A DNA stretch of 60,185 nucleotides, taken from Paenibacillus cremeus. Its GTDB lineage: Bacteria; Bacillota; Bacilli; Paenibacillales; NBRC-103111. Below are positions 8,816 through 16,438 of this stretch, piece after piece; the stretch's first letter is position 1, and each line of letters opens with the position of its first letter. The notes under the pieces were generated by a model, which ran no database searches, was not told the DNA's origin, and worked only from the letters and a program-made list of their open reading frames with translations. A program made the translations under genes and the position numbers. Where the stretch lies: the NCBI RefSeq assembly GCF_007786445.1, contig NZ_VNJI01000048.1:1-60185 (forward strand), written 5' to 3'.

Positions 8816-8848
8816 AAAAAAAACAAACCCCCTCGGGATGAGGGGGTG
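8816..8848 (-). terminator. Terminator after cysK
   Basis: On the minus strand, CCCCCTCATCCCGAGGGGG forms a GC-rich hairpin followed by TTTGTTTTTTTT. It begins 15 bases after the cysK stop and separates cysK from the pab-fol operon. Confidence 0.92.
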
Positions 8849-8863
8849 GGAACTGCGAAGAAA

Positions 8864-9802
8864 TTAGTCCTCGAATTGATACAATGGAGTGGACAGGTAA
8901 CGCTCGCCGTTACTCGGAACGATAGCGACTACGCGCTTGCCTGCGCCCAGCTCTTTAGCTACCTTCAAGGCTGCAAAGATGGCTGCGCCCGACGAAATCC
9001 CGCCGAGGATCCCTTCTTCTTTCGCCACGCGACGGGAAGTTTCGAATGCATCGTCATTCTCCACTGTGATAACCCCATCATAAACGTTCGTGTTCAATAT
9101 GTCTGGAATGAAGCCGGCGCCGATCCCTTGGATCTTATGAGGGCCTGGTTTACCGCCAGACAAGACAGGAGAAGCCGTAGGCTCTACTGCATAAATTTTG
9201 ATGTTCGGGAAGTTTTCTTTCAGTACGCCGCCGGCGCCTGTGATCGTTCCGCCCGTACCGATACCGGCAATGAACGCATCCAGCTTGCCATCGTGCGAGT
9301 TAATTGCCTCCACGATCTCCGGACCTGTCGTTTCACGGTGAACCTTCACGTTCGCTTGGTTCTTGAACTGCTGCGGCATGAAGTAGCCTGGGTTCTCAGC
9401 GACAATTTCTTCAGCGCGCTTGATTGCCCCCTTCATCCCTTCGGCTCCTGGCGTCAGCACCAGCTGTGCACCATATGCGCGAAGCAGATTGCGGCGTTCC
9501 ATCGACATCGTTTCTGGCATTACAAGAATAGCTTTATATCCTTTTGCGGCTGCAACCATGGCCAGACCGATCCCTGTGTTACCGCTGGTCGGCTCGACAA
9601 TCGTGTCGCCCGGTTTAATACGGCCTTCAAGCTCAGCCACTTCTACCATGCTGATCGCAATACGGTCTTTAACGCTTGCGCCTGGATTCTGAAATTCCAG
9701 TTTAACATACACTTCTGCGCTTCCTTCAGGCACAACGCGATTCAATTTCACAAGTGGGGTGTCCCCAATCAATTGGGTAATGCTCTGTACTAATCTCGCC
9801 AT
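8864..9802 (-). CDS. cysK: Cysteine synthase A (O-acetylserine sulfhydrylase)
   Basis: This PLP enzyme makes cysteine from O-acetylserine and sulfide. The 312-residue fold-type II protein has the PLP lysine in NPGASVKDRIA (~residue 43), the substrate loop TSGNTGIG (~70-77) and the phosphate-binding GIGTGGTITG (~178-187). The ATG is preceded by GGAGGAG. It is a single-gene unit with its own strong promoter and terminator. In B. subtilis cysK stands at the same place and is regulated by sulfur status; no regulator site is claimed here. Confidence 0.97.
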   Translation of the reverse strand: MARLVQSITQLIGDTPLVKLNRVVPEGSAEVYVKLEFQNPGASVKDRIAISMVEVAELEGRIKPGDTIVEPTSGNTGIGLAMVAAAKGYKAILVMPETMSMERRNLLRAYGAQLVLTPGAEGMKGAIKRAEEIVAENPGYFMPQQFKNQANVKVHRETTGPEIVEAINSHDGKLDAFIAGIGTGGTITGAGGVLKENFPNIKIYAVEPTASPVLSGGKPGPHKIQGIGAGFIPDILNTNVYDGVITVENDDAFETSRRVAKEEGILGGISSGAAIFAALKVAKELGAGKRVVAIVPSNGERYLSTPLYQFED

Positions 9803-9861
9803 TTCCGGTTCTCCTCCTCAAAATAAGTAAATCCGAGTAAGCTGGTAGGCTTTATAAGCTA

Positions 9862-9890
9862 ATCTTAACAACCCAAGCCCACCTTGTCAA
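9862..9890 (-). promoter_or_regulatory. cysK promoter (sigma-A)
   Basis: On the minus strand, TTGACA (9885-9890), a 17-base spacer and TAAGAT (9862-9867) lie about 60 bases upstream of the cysK ATG. The -35 is perfect and the -10 matches five of six. Confidence 0.85.
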
Positions 9891-9912
9891 TACGAACTTC
9901 ATTAAGCTTCCC

Positions 9913-10851
9913 TTAAAAAGTTTGGAGAACGGAAACCTTCCATTTTTCCCGCAGCTGCTTCACGATGTCCTTAATCGACGGCGCCATGCGAAGTGCTAAT
10001 TCCTTGCGGACCTGCTCCTTCACTGCACCTTCTTCGGCCTTCAACTCTTCCTTCCGTTCCTTGAGCCGAAGGATGAAAAACTGCCCGCCCTCTTCGATCG
10101 GCTTCGAAGTCTCCCCAGGCTTCAGCTGCTTGGCCGCCTTCATTATGGAAACCGGAACGAACGGATCGTCTTCGTCAACCCAACCCAAATCCCCGCCGCT
10201 TTTGCGCGTGACATCATCCAGCGACCGGTCCTTGGCCACCTGCGCAAAATCCGTCCCCTTGGCCAGATCGTTCAAGGCGCGCGTCGCCTGATCCTTGCTG
10301 CCGGTTACAATCTGCTGAAGCCGAAGCTGCGCCGGTTTTCGAAACTCGTCCGGGTGGTCCTTCACATAGGTATTCACCTGATCATCGGTTACACGGATGC
10401 CCTGAATTGCGATTTTTTCCATCAACAGCTTATCTTGAACATCTTTCTTCAGCGTTTCGGGAGTAAAGCCCAACTGCTCTTTCATGGCACTATAAAACTG
10501 CGCTTCACTATCGTATCCCTGCTGCATGCGTTTGATTTCTTGCTGGATTTCACCGTCACTCACGATGACCCCCCGGGCAGCGCCCTCCATGCGAACGACT
10601 TCATGATCGATCATTTGGTTCAACAGATCTCGGCCATACTTGTTCATCAGCTGTTCTTCCAAATTACTGCGTGTAATGGTTTTTTCTCCAATGGTGGCGA
10701 TGATCCGTGCATCGGCTTTTTGTTGGGTCTGATCCTGATTGTTCCCGTCATTCCATGGTTTAAGGGAACGGGCCATGAGCAAGGAGGCAAGAACGAAAAC
10801 AGCAAGCAGCAAAAGCGCAATCGTGCCCCATAAAACTTTTACGTTTTGCAT
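9913..10851 (-). CDS. yacD: Membrane-anchored peptidyl-prolyl isomerase / foldase (YacD-like)
   Basis: A 312-residue extracytoplasmic protein has one N-terminal membrane anchor (residues ~8-26, leucine-rich, no lipobox cysteine), a SurA/PrsA-type chaperone segment (~45-160) and a parvulin rotamase domain (~165-270). The rotamase contains RLQQIVTGSKDQATRAL, GGDLGWVDEDDPFVP and FILRLKERKEE. It probably assists folding of secreted proteins. It resembles the PrsA lipoprotein encoded at 32347 in domain order but lacks its lipid anchor. B. subtilis yacD lies at the same site between hslO and cysK. The ATG has only a modest Shine-Dalgarno (AGGGAG). Confidence 0.88.
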   Translation of the reverse strand: MQNVKVLWGTIALLLLAVFVLASLLMARSLKPWNDGNNQDQTQQKADARIIATIGEKTITRSNLEEQLMNKYGRDLLNQMIDHEVVRMEGAARGVIVSDGEIQQEIKRMQQGYDSEAQFYSAMKEQLGFTPETLKKDVQDKLLMEKIAIQGIRVTDDQVNTYVKDHPDEFRKPAQLRLQQIVTGSKDQATRALNDLAKGTDFAQVAKDRSLDDVTRKSGGDLGWVDEDDPFVPVSIMKAAKQLKPGETSKPIEEGGQFFILRLKERKEELKAEEGAVKEQVRKELALRMAPSIKDIVKQLREKWKVSVLQTF

Positions 10852-10896
10852 CTCCCTAAGCCCCTCGTATGGTCACTCTGAACTCTTTATCCAATC

Positions 10897-11769
10897 CTAT
10901 AGCTTGTGAAGAATGTCGTTAAGGTCCTGGTCACTAAACTGATACGCCTCGTTGCAAAAATGACATACCACTTCCGCTTGACCGTCTTCTTCGAGCAAGC
11001 TCTTGATTTCTTCACTCCCCAGACTGATGAGTGTCTGTTCCACACGGTCCCGAGAGCATTTGCACTCAAAACGAATATCTTGTTTGCGCTCCAGCACTTG
11101 AACGTTCGGAAGCAGCGTGGAAAGAATCGATTCCAGGCTCTCCCCCCGCTCCAGCAGCGTGGTAATGGGAGGAAGCGAGCCAAGCTCCTTCTCAAGCTGT
11201 GAAATTTCATCATCCGAGAGCCCTGGCATCAGCTGAATGATAAAGCCTCCTGCGGCTTTGACCGTATAATCGACATCAACCAGAACGCCGAGCGCTACGG
11301 CAGAAGGCGTTTGCTCCGACTGTGCAAAATAGTACGTGAAATCTTCGCCGAGCTCTCCCGAAATGATCGGAATGCTTCCCCGGTACGGCTCTTTCAGCCC
11401 CAAATCTTTGGTTATGTATAAAAAGCCATCCGTCCCTACCGCACCGGCCACATCCAGCTTGCCGATCACATTCAAAGGTAAATCCACAGCGGGATTGTCC
11501 ACATAGCCGCGCACACGTCCATGTGCATCCGCGTCCACTACGATTTGTCCGATCGGTCCTCCGCCCTTGATTTGGACGGTCAACTTCTCGTCCCCTTTGA
11601 GCATAGCCCCCAGCATGAGCCCGGCCGAAGCCGTGCGTCCCAGCGCTGCGGTGCACACTGGTGTCGTTTGATGCCGCCGTCTTAACTCTTCCACAATAGC
11701 CGTCGTTTTTACTGCAAAGGCACGTACTTTCCCTTCGTAGGCCGTTGCTCGAATCAAATAATCTTGCAT
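10897..11769 (-). CDS. hslO: Redox-regulated chaperonin Hsp33
   Basis: Hsp33 is a cytoplasmic holdase activated when its zinc-binding cysteines oxidise. The 290-residue length is typical. Residues 1-~230 form the substrate-binding core. The C-terminus carries the redox switch: FECKCSRD (CXC) and VVCHFCNEAY (CXXC), with all four cysteines present. The ATG is preceded by AAGGAG. It lies 54 bases after coaX and is probably cotranscribed with nadABC-coaX. Confidence 0.97.
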   Translation of the reverse strand: MQDYLIRATAYEGKVRAFAVKTTAIVEELRRRHQTTPVCTAALGRTASAGLMLGAMLKGDEKLTVQIKGGGPIGQIVVDADAHGRVRGYVDNPAVDLPLNVIGKLDVAGAVGTDGFLYITKDLGLKEPYRGSIPIISGELGEDFTYYFAQSEQTPSAVALGVLVDVDYTVKAAGGFIIQLMPGLSDDEISQLEKELGSLPPITTLLERGESLESILSTLLPNVQVLERKQDIRFECKCSRDRVEQTLISLGSEEIKSLLEEDGQAEVVCHFCNEAYQFSDQDLNDILHKL

Positions 11770-11823
11770 GAAAAAAGCTCCTTCTATGCTGTTTCAATGG
11801 GTGATTTTGGTAATAGGTACGAA

Positions 11824-12588
11824 TCAACGATTCCGCTCATAAATCACTTGCAAGCCCTGCAGCGTCAGCAGCGGATTGACCAGCTCGATCGTCCGCGATT
11901 CACTGGAGATGAGCTCGGCGAGCCCCCCCGTAGCCACCACTTTGGGGCTCACTTGGAACTCTTGTTTGATCCGATCTACGATGCCGTCCACTTGTCCGGC
12001 AAAGCCGTAGATGATGCCCGCCTGCATGGAGGCAATCGTGTTGCGACCCACCACGCTCTTGGGCTTGACCAGTTCAATTCTAGGCAGCTTCGCCGCGCGT
12101 TGATACAGCGCCTCAGTGGAGATGCCGATACCGGGAGCCACGGCTCCACCGATATATTGAGCGTTCGCATCAATATAATCGAACGTAGTTGCCGTGCCAA
12201 AATCGACAACAATACAGGGAGACCCGTATAGCTCGATGGCAGCAACGGCATTCACGATCCGGTCCGCCCCAACCTCCCGCGGGTTCTCATACCGGATGTT
12301 CAGACCGGTTTTGATTCCGGGGCCGACGATGAGCGGTGATTTCTTTACATATTTTAAACATAAACTTTCGAGCACAAACATGAGTGGAGGTACGACAGAG
12401 GAAATGATGACGCCCTCGACGTGGTCCAAAGCGATCCCGGCATGCTGAAACAAGTTGTACATCATCATGCCATACTCATCGACCGTGCCCGAGCGGTTGG
12501 TGCTTAGACGCCAATGATGCTTTAGCTCTTTGCCTTCATAGAGACCAAGGACGATGTTTGTGTTCCCCACGTCCACTACCAAAATCAT
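11824..12588 (-). CDS. coaX: Type III pantothenate kinase
   Basis: CoaX phosphorylates pantothenate in the first step of coenzyme A synthesis and belongs to the ASKHA fold. The 254-residue protein has DVGNTNIVLGLYEG at the N-terminus, GADRIVNAVAA (~residues 105-115) and the catalytic DFGTATTFDYID (~129-140). The ATG follows GGGGAGG and overlaps the nadC stop by four bases (ATGA), so CoA and NAD synthesis genes are translationally coupled here. Confidence 0.96.
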   Translation of the reverse strand: MILVVDVGNTNIVLGLYEGKELKHHWRLSTNRSGTVDEYGMMMYNLFQHAGIALDHVEGVIISSVVPPLMFVLESLCLKYVKKSPLIVGPGIKTGLNIRYENPREVGADRIVNAVAAIELYGSPCIVVDFGTATTFDYIDANAQYIGGAVAPGIGISTEALYQRAAKLPRIELVKPKSVVGRNTIASMQAGIIYGFAGQVDGIVDRIKQEFQVSPKVVATGGLAELISSESRTIELVNPLLTLQGLQVIYERNR

Positions 12589-13463
12589 GGGCGAGCCTCC
12601 CCGTGCCCTTTCTGCTCGTTCAGATCCAGGCTGATGTCCAGCGATTGAACCGAATAGGTCAGCCTTCCCACAGAGATGACATCCACTCCCGTTTCTGCGA
12701 TTTGCCTTACGGTATCCAACGTCACACTTCCTGACGCTTCTATAATAATATGCGGCGCTTCTTGTTTCATACGCTGTACCGCTTGTTTCATCTGCTCCGG
12801 CACCATATTATCGAGCATGATCACATCGGGTCGTGCAGCAAGCGCCTCCTCCAGCTGCTCGAAGTTTTCCACTTCCACTTCAATTTTCATGGTATGCGGA
12901 ATTTGCTCGCGTGCGGCATGGATGGCCTTGGCAATCCCGCCGGCCCCTTTGATGTGGTTATCCTTAATCATCACCGCGTCGTAGAGACCAAACCGGTGAT
13001 TATGCCCCCCGCCTACTCGCACGGCGTACTTCTCCAGCAGCCGATGCCCCGGAGTAGTCTTCCTCGTATCAACCAGACGCGTTGGCAGCCCTTCCAGCCG
13101 ATCCACAAACTGCCGCGTTCTTGTTGCGATCCCCGACATCCGCTGCAGAAGGTTCAGCGCAAGCCGTTCTCCGAGCAATATGCTCCGCGTTCTCCCTGTC
13201 ACCTCAGCCAGCACCGTACCATGGACGGCAGCCTGGCCTTCGACAGCCCTCACCTCAAAGCGAAGCGTCGGATCCACCAGCGCAAATACCGCCTCCGCAA
13301 CCGAAAGCCCGGCCACAATGCCGGTATCCTTCACATGGATGATCCCTTTAGATTGGCCGTCAGCAGGGATGGTGGTCATGGTCGTCACGTCGCCCATGCC
13401 GATATCTTCTTCAAGCCAAAGCCGAAGACTTGGCTCCAGTATCGAACGATTCAACTCATACAT
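12585..13463 (-). CDS. nadC: Nicotinate-nucleotide pyrophosphorylase (quinolinate phosphoribosyltransferase)
   Basis: NadC converts quinolinate and PRPP to nicotinate mononucleotide. The 292-residue protein has the family block DTRKTTPGHRLLEKYAVRVG followed by GGHNHRFGLYDAVMIKDNH, then EVEVENFEQ, DVIMLDNM and the C-terminal SVGRLTYS. The ATG overlaps the end of nadB by eight bases. Order nadA-nadB-nadC on one strand gives the whole aspartate-to-NaMN route in one unit. Confidence 0.96.
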   Translation of the reverse strand: MYELNRSILEPSLRLWLEEDIGMGDVTTMTTIPADGQSKGIIHVKDTGIVAGLSVAEAVFALVDPTLRFEVRAVEGQAAVHGTVLAEVTGRTRSILLGERLALNLLQRMSGIATRTRQFVDRLEGLPTRLVDTRKTTPGHRLLEKYAVRVGGGHNHRFGLYDAVMIKDNHIKGAGGIAKAIHAAREQIPHTMKIEVEVENFEQLEEALAARPDVIMLDNMVPEQMKQAVQRMKQEAPHIIIEASGSVTLDTVRQIAETGVDVISVGRLTYSVQSLDISLDLNEQKGHGEARP

Positions 13464-15069
13464 CGTCTATCCGCCCTTCCGTAATCCCGTTCATCCGGTT
13501 GAACACGATATGCTTGCGCCATACCGCATTATTGCTAACAGGAAAATCTTCTCTATAGTGTCCCCCGCGGCTCTCTTCCCTAATCAAAGCAGCTTCCGTC
13601 GTCAGCAGCGCGCAGGTAAGGAGATTGGCGAACTCGTACTCTTCCCGTTTGGCAAGGTGACTGTCATAGATCGATAGCTGGCGCTTGAGCTCTTCATAGC
13701 CTTTTTGCAGCCCCTTGCCATCTCGTTTCAAGCCGACGTACCGCAGCATTACCTTTTGCAGCTTCAGCTTTTTCTCCACTACCGGTTGAATAGCGTTGCC
13801 ATGGCGACCAAGATCCTCACGGATCTCAGGCGTTCTCTCCACCGGGGTCAGCGACTCAATCCGCTCTACAATACGGCGTCCGAACACAATCGCTTCTGAA
13901 AGCGAGTTGCTTGCCAAACGATTCGCACCATGCACTCCCGTCGAAGAGACCTCTCCACAAGCAAACAGACGCTTGACCGTGGTTTCACCGTACAGATCCG
14001 TTTCCACGCCGCCCATCATATAATGAGCCGCAGGAGCGACAGGGATCCAGTCCGATGAGAGGTCCAGCCCGAAGTTCAGACAAAACTCATAAATGGTTGG
14101 AAAACGATGCTTAACCGTCGCCTCGGACTCATGGGTAAAGTCAATGTAGACAAAGGTGGATTTCGTTTGCTCCATTTCACTTACGATCGCTCTAGCTACC
14201 ACGTCCCGCGGAGCAAGCTCCAGCTGCGGGTGGTACCGCTCCATGAAGCGTTCGCCGTTAATATTGCGCAGCACCGCTCCCTCCCCCCGAACCGCCTCGG
14301 AGATGAGAAAACGAGGAGCGCCAGGATAACAAAGCGAAGTCGGATGAAACTGAACAAACTCGACATCGCGGATGTTCGCTCCAGCCCGATATGCAATCGA
14401 AATGCCGTCCGCCGTAGCAATATCAGGATTCGTTGTGTAGCGGTATAGCTGGCCCGCACCGCCGCTGCACAGGATTGTAGCGTTGGCGCGCACAAAGACC
14501 TTGTGACCGTCAGGACGCTGAACTAACGCTCCGAAGCACTCTCCGTCATCCGTAACTAAGTCGATGACAAAATGGTCATCCCAGATCTCGATGTTCGGAG
14601 ACTGCTTGGTTTTCTCCGATAAGGCCCGCACGATCTCCGCTCCTGTCGCATCACCTTGAGCATGAAGAATTCTCCGCTGACTGTGCGCGCCTTCTTTCGT
14701 CAAAGCAAAGTGGCCATCCTCCATATCGAACTCCGTGCCCATGCGAATCAGATCCGTAACGCCAGCCGGTCCTTCATGCACTAGTACATCCACTGCGCTG
14801 GAAGAGCATAGTCCTGCCCCAGCTATTAGCGTGTCCTGATAATGATACTCCGGGGAGTCTTCGTCGGAAATGACGGCGGCGATGCCCCCTTGCGCGTACC
14901 TTGTATTGCTGTCCAAAAGCGACTTCTTTGTCACCATCAATACTTTGTGGGTCTCCGACGCTTTGAGCGCGGTAAACAGTCCGGCGATGCCTGCACCGAT
15001 CACGATTACATCCGTATGTATATGCGGCAATGCCTGCAGATCCACATCCACTAAATAACGAGGTATCAT
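13456..15069 (-). CDS. nadB: L-aspartate oxidase
   Basis: This FAD enzyme oxidises L-aspartate to iminoaspartate, the substrate of NadA. The Rossmann FAD motif VIVIGAGIAGLFTALKA lies near residues 21-37. The succinate dehydrogenase-like blocks RYAQGGIAAV, VEFVQFHPT, SEAVRGEGAVL and GVHGANRLASNSLSEA are present. I place the start at the ATG at 15069 (537 residues), with AGGTGAG eight bases upstream. An in-frame TTG at 15093 would add eight residues but lacks a Shine-Dalgarno. Confidence 0.95.
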   Translation of the reverse strand: MIPRYLVDVDLQALPHIHTDVIVIGAGIAGLFTALKASETHKVLMVTKKSLLDSNTRYAQGGIAAVISDEDSPEYHYQDTLIAGAGLCSSSAVDVLVHEGPAGVTDLIRMGTEFDMEDGHFALTKEGAHSQRRILHAQGDATGAEIVRALSEKTKQSPNIEIWDDHFVIDLVTDDGECFGALVQRPDGHKVFVRANATILCSGGAGQLYRYTTNPDIATADGISIAYRAGANIRDVEFVQFHPTSLCYPGAPRFLISEAVRGEGAVLRNINGERFMERYHPQLELAPRDVVARAIVSEMEQTKSTFVYIDFTHESEATVKHRFPTIYEFCLNFGLDLSSDWIPVAPAAHYMMGGVETDLYGETTVKRLFACGEVSSTGVHGANRLASNSLSEAIVFGRRIVERIESLTPVERTPEIREDLGRHGNAIQPVVEKKLKLQKVMLRYVGLKRDGKGLQKGYEELKRQLSIYDSHLAKREEYEFANLLTCALLTTEAALIREESRGGHYREDFPVSNNAVWRKHIVFNRMNGITEGRIDDV

Positions 15070-15105
15070 TACGAGTCTCACCTGCTTGTCCAAAGATACA
15101 CGGCT

Positions 15106-15128
15106 GCGCCGTTCGAAAGGAACGGCGC
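15106..15128 (-). other. Hairpin in the nadA-nadB gap
   Basis: A perfect 8-bp GC-rich stem (GCGCCGTT paired with AACGGCGC, 7-base loop) lies midway between nadA and nadB. No T run follows on either strand, so it is unlikely to terminate. It may protect the upstream nadA mRNA from 3' decay or act as a processing site. Confidence 0.5.
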
Positions 15129-15187
15129 GGTAGTCATGGGTGATTCAAAGGGAGATGAATTATGAAAAGAAAAGGAAGCAGCGCATG

Positions 15188-16126
15188 CTACTTAACCTGC
15201 AACATGCGCTCCAAGGATGCTCTAGCCAAATCGGCAACATGAGGTGGTACATAGACTTGAGGCTGGTTCGTCTCTAAGCACTTGACTACCTTCTTCAAGT
15301 TGTTCACCTTCATGTTCGGGCAAACCAAATATTTCGTGGCAAAATGGAAGGTTTTATTCGGGCTGTCAAGTCGCAGCTGGTACCCTGTTCCATCTTCTGT
15401 ACCCACGATAAACTCCTGACAATCGGACTCTTTGCAATATTTAATGATCGCTGTGGTGCTTCCTACAAAATCGCCCATCTTCACGACTTCAGGTCGGCAT
15501 TCCGGGTGGACCACGAACTGCGCATTCGGATGCAGCGCTCTCATTTCTTCCACGTCTTTCACCGTCAGCATGTCATGCGTATTGCAGTAGCCTTCCCAAA
15601 TAATCATCTTCTTGTCCGTAAACTTGGAGACGTAATCCCCCAGGTTTTTATCGGGAACCCATATAATTTCGTCCGAATCAACGGATTGAATGACTTTGAT
15701 CGCGTTGGCGGAGGTACAGCAAATATCGGTTTCGGACTTCACCTCAGCCGTCGTATTGATGTAAGCGACGACCTTGGCATTCGGGTGCTGCTTCTTCAGC
15801 GCACGCAATCCATCGACATTGACCATGTCCGCCATAGGACAGCCTGCACGTTCGTCTGGAATCAAGACGGTCTTGTTCGGGGCCAAAATTTTAGCGCTTT
15901 CCCCCATGAAATGCACGCCGCAGAACACAATGACTTCCGCGTCGGTGGAAGCGGCCTTTTGGGCGAGCAGGAATGAATCTCCACGGAAATCCGCGACTTC
16001 TTGAATCTCATCTCGCTGATAATAATGAGCAAGGATAATGGCGTTGCGTTCTTTCTTGAGCTGCAAGATACGCTCCTTTAGCTCTCTCTGCTGCTCGGCT
16101 TTGCGTTCCAACGCTAATGCCTCCAT
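15188..16126 (-). CDS. nadA: Quinolinate synthase
   Basis: NadA condenses iminoaspartate with dihydroxyacetone phosphate to quinolinate using an oxygen-sensitive [4Fe-4S] cluster. Likely cluster cysteines fall in VFCGVHFMGESAKIL (~residue 89), DICCTSANAI and the C-terminal VCPNMKVNNLKKVVKCLE. The 312-residue length fits the NadA family. The ATG follows GGAAGG. It is first in nadA-nadB-nadC-coaX-hslO, with its own sigma-A promoter and an inverted repeat in the leader. Confidence 0.96.
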   Translation of the reverse strand: MEALALERKAEQQRELKERILQLKKERNAIILAHYYQRDEIQEVADFRGDSFLLAQKAASTDAEVIVFCGVHFMGESAKILAPNKTVLIPDERAGCPMADMVNVDGLRALKKQHPNAKVVAYINTTAEVKSETDICCTSANAIKVIQSVDSDEIIWVPDKNLGDYVSKFTDKKMIIWEGYCNTHDMLTVKDVEEMRALHPNAQFVVHPECRPEVVKMGDFVGSTTAIIKYCKESDCQEFIVGTEDGTGYQLRLDSPNKTFHFATKYLVCPNMKVNNLKKVVKCLETNQPQVYVPPHVADLARASLERMLQVK

Positions 16127-16218
16127 GTGACACCTTCCTTTTCCATGACCCGCTGTAGTGTAAATGCATGGTTATGATAAATGATTCCTGAGCCGTTTGT
16201 GACACAGCGCACAAGCTA

Positions 16219-16240
16219 GTTCGTGAATAACTTCACAAAC
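16219..16240. repeat. Inverted repeat in the nadA leader (possible operator)
   Basis: Minus-strand GTTTGTGAA and TTCACGAAC flank four bases, giving nine-base arms with one mismatch. The repeat lies about 20 bases downstream of the nadA -10, where a repressor could block transcription. No NAD repressor gene is in the window, and I do not identify the binder. Confidence 0.45.
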
Positions 16241-16259
16241 TGTTTAAAGATTTACCCCT

Positions 16260-16288
16260 AATTTACACAACCTGCCCCGAAGTGTCAA
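16260..16288 (-). promoter_or_regulatory. nadA operon promoter (sigma-A)
   Basis: On the minus strand, TTGACA (16283-16288), a 17-base spacer and TAAATT (16260-16265) lie about 135 bases upstream of nadA. The rest of 16289-16394 shows no gene or clear structure. Confidence 0.8.
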
Positions 16289-16394
16289 TCCTTAAATCGC
16301 CACGAAAAGTATAAAAAACGGTGATTTACCGAACAACAATCCCTGAATCCCCATCACCCTTCTCTTTTCGGCCTCAGGGCATTATTTCCCTTTT

Positions 16395-16431
16395 GATAAA
16401 AAGAAAAACCGGCGCTAATGCACCGGTTTTC
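16395..16431 (-). terminator. Terminator after ftsH
   Basis: On the minus strand, ACCGGTGC and GCGCCGGT form a stem around ATTA, followed by TTTTTCTTTTTATC. It starts eight bases after the ftsH stop. Confidence 0.9.
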
Positions 16432-16438
16432 ATATCGA

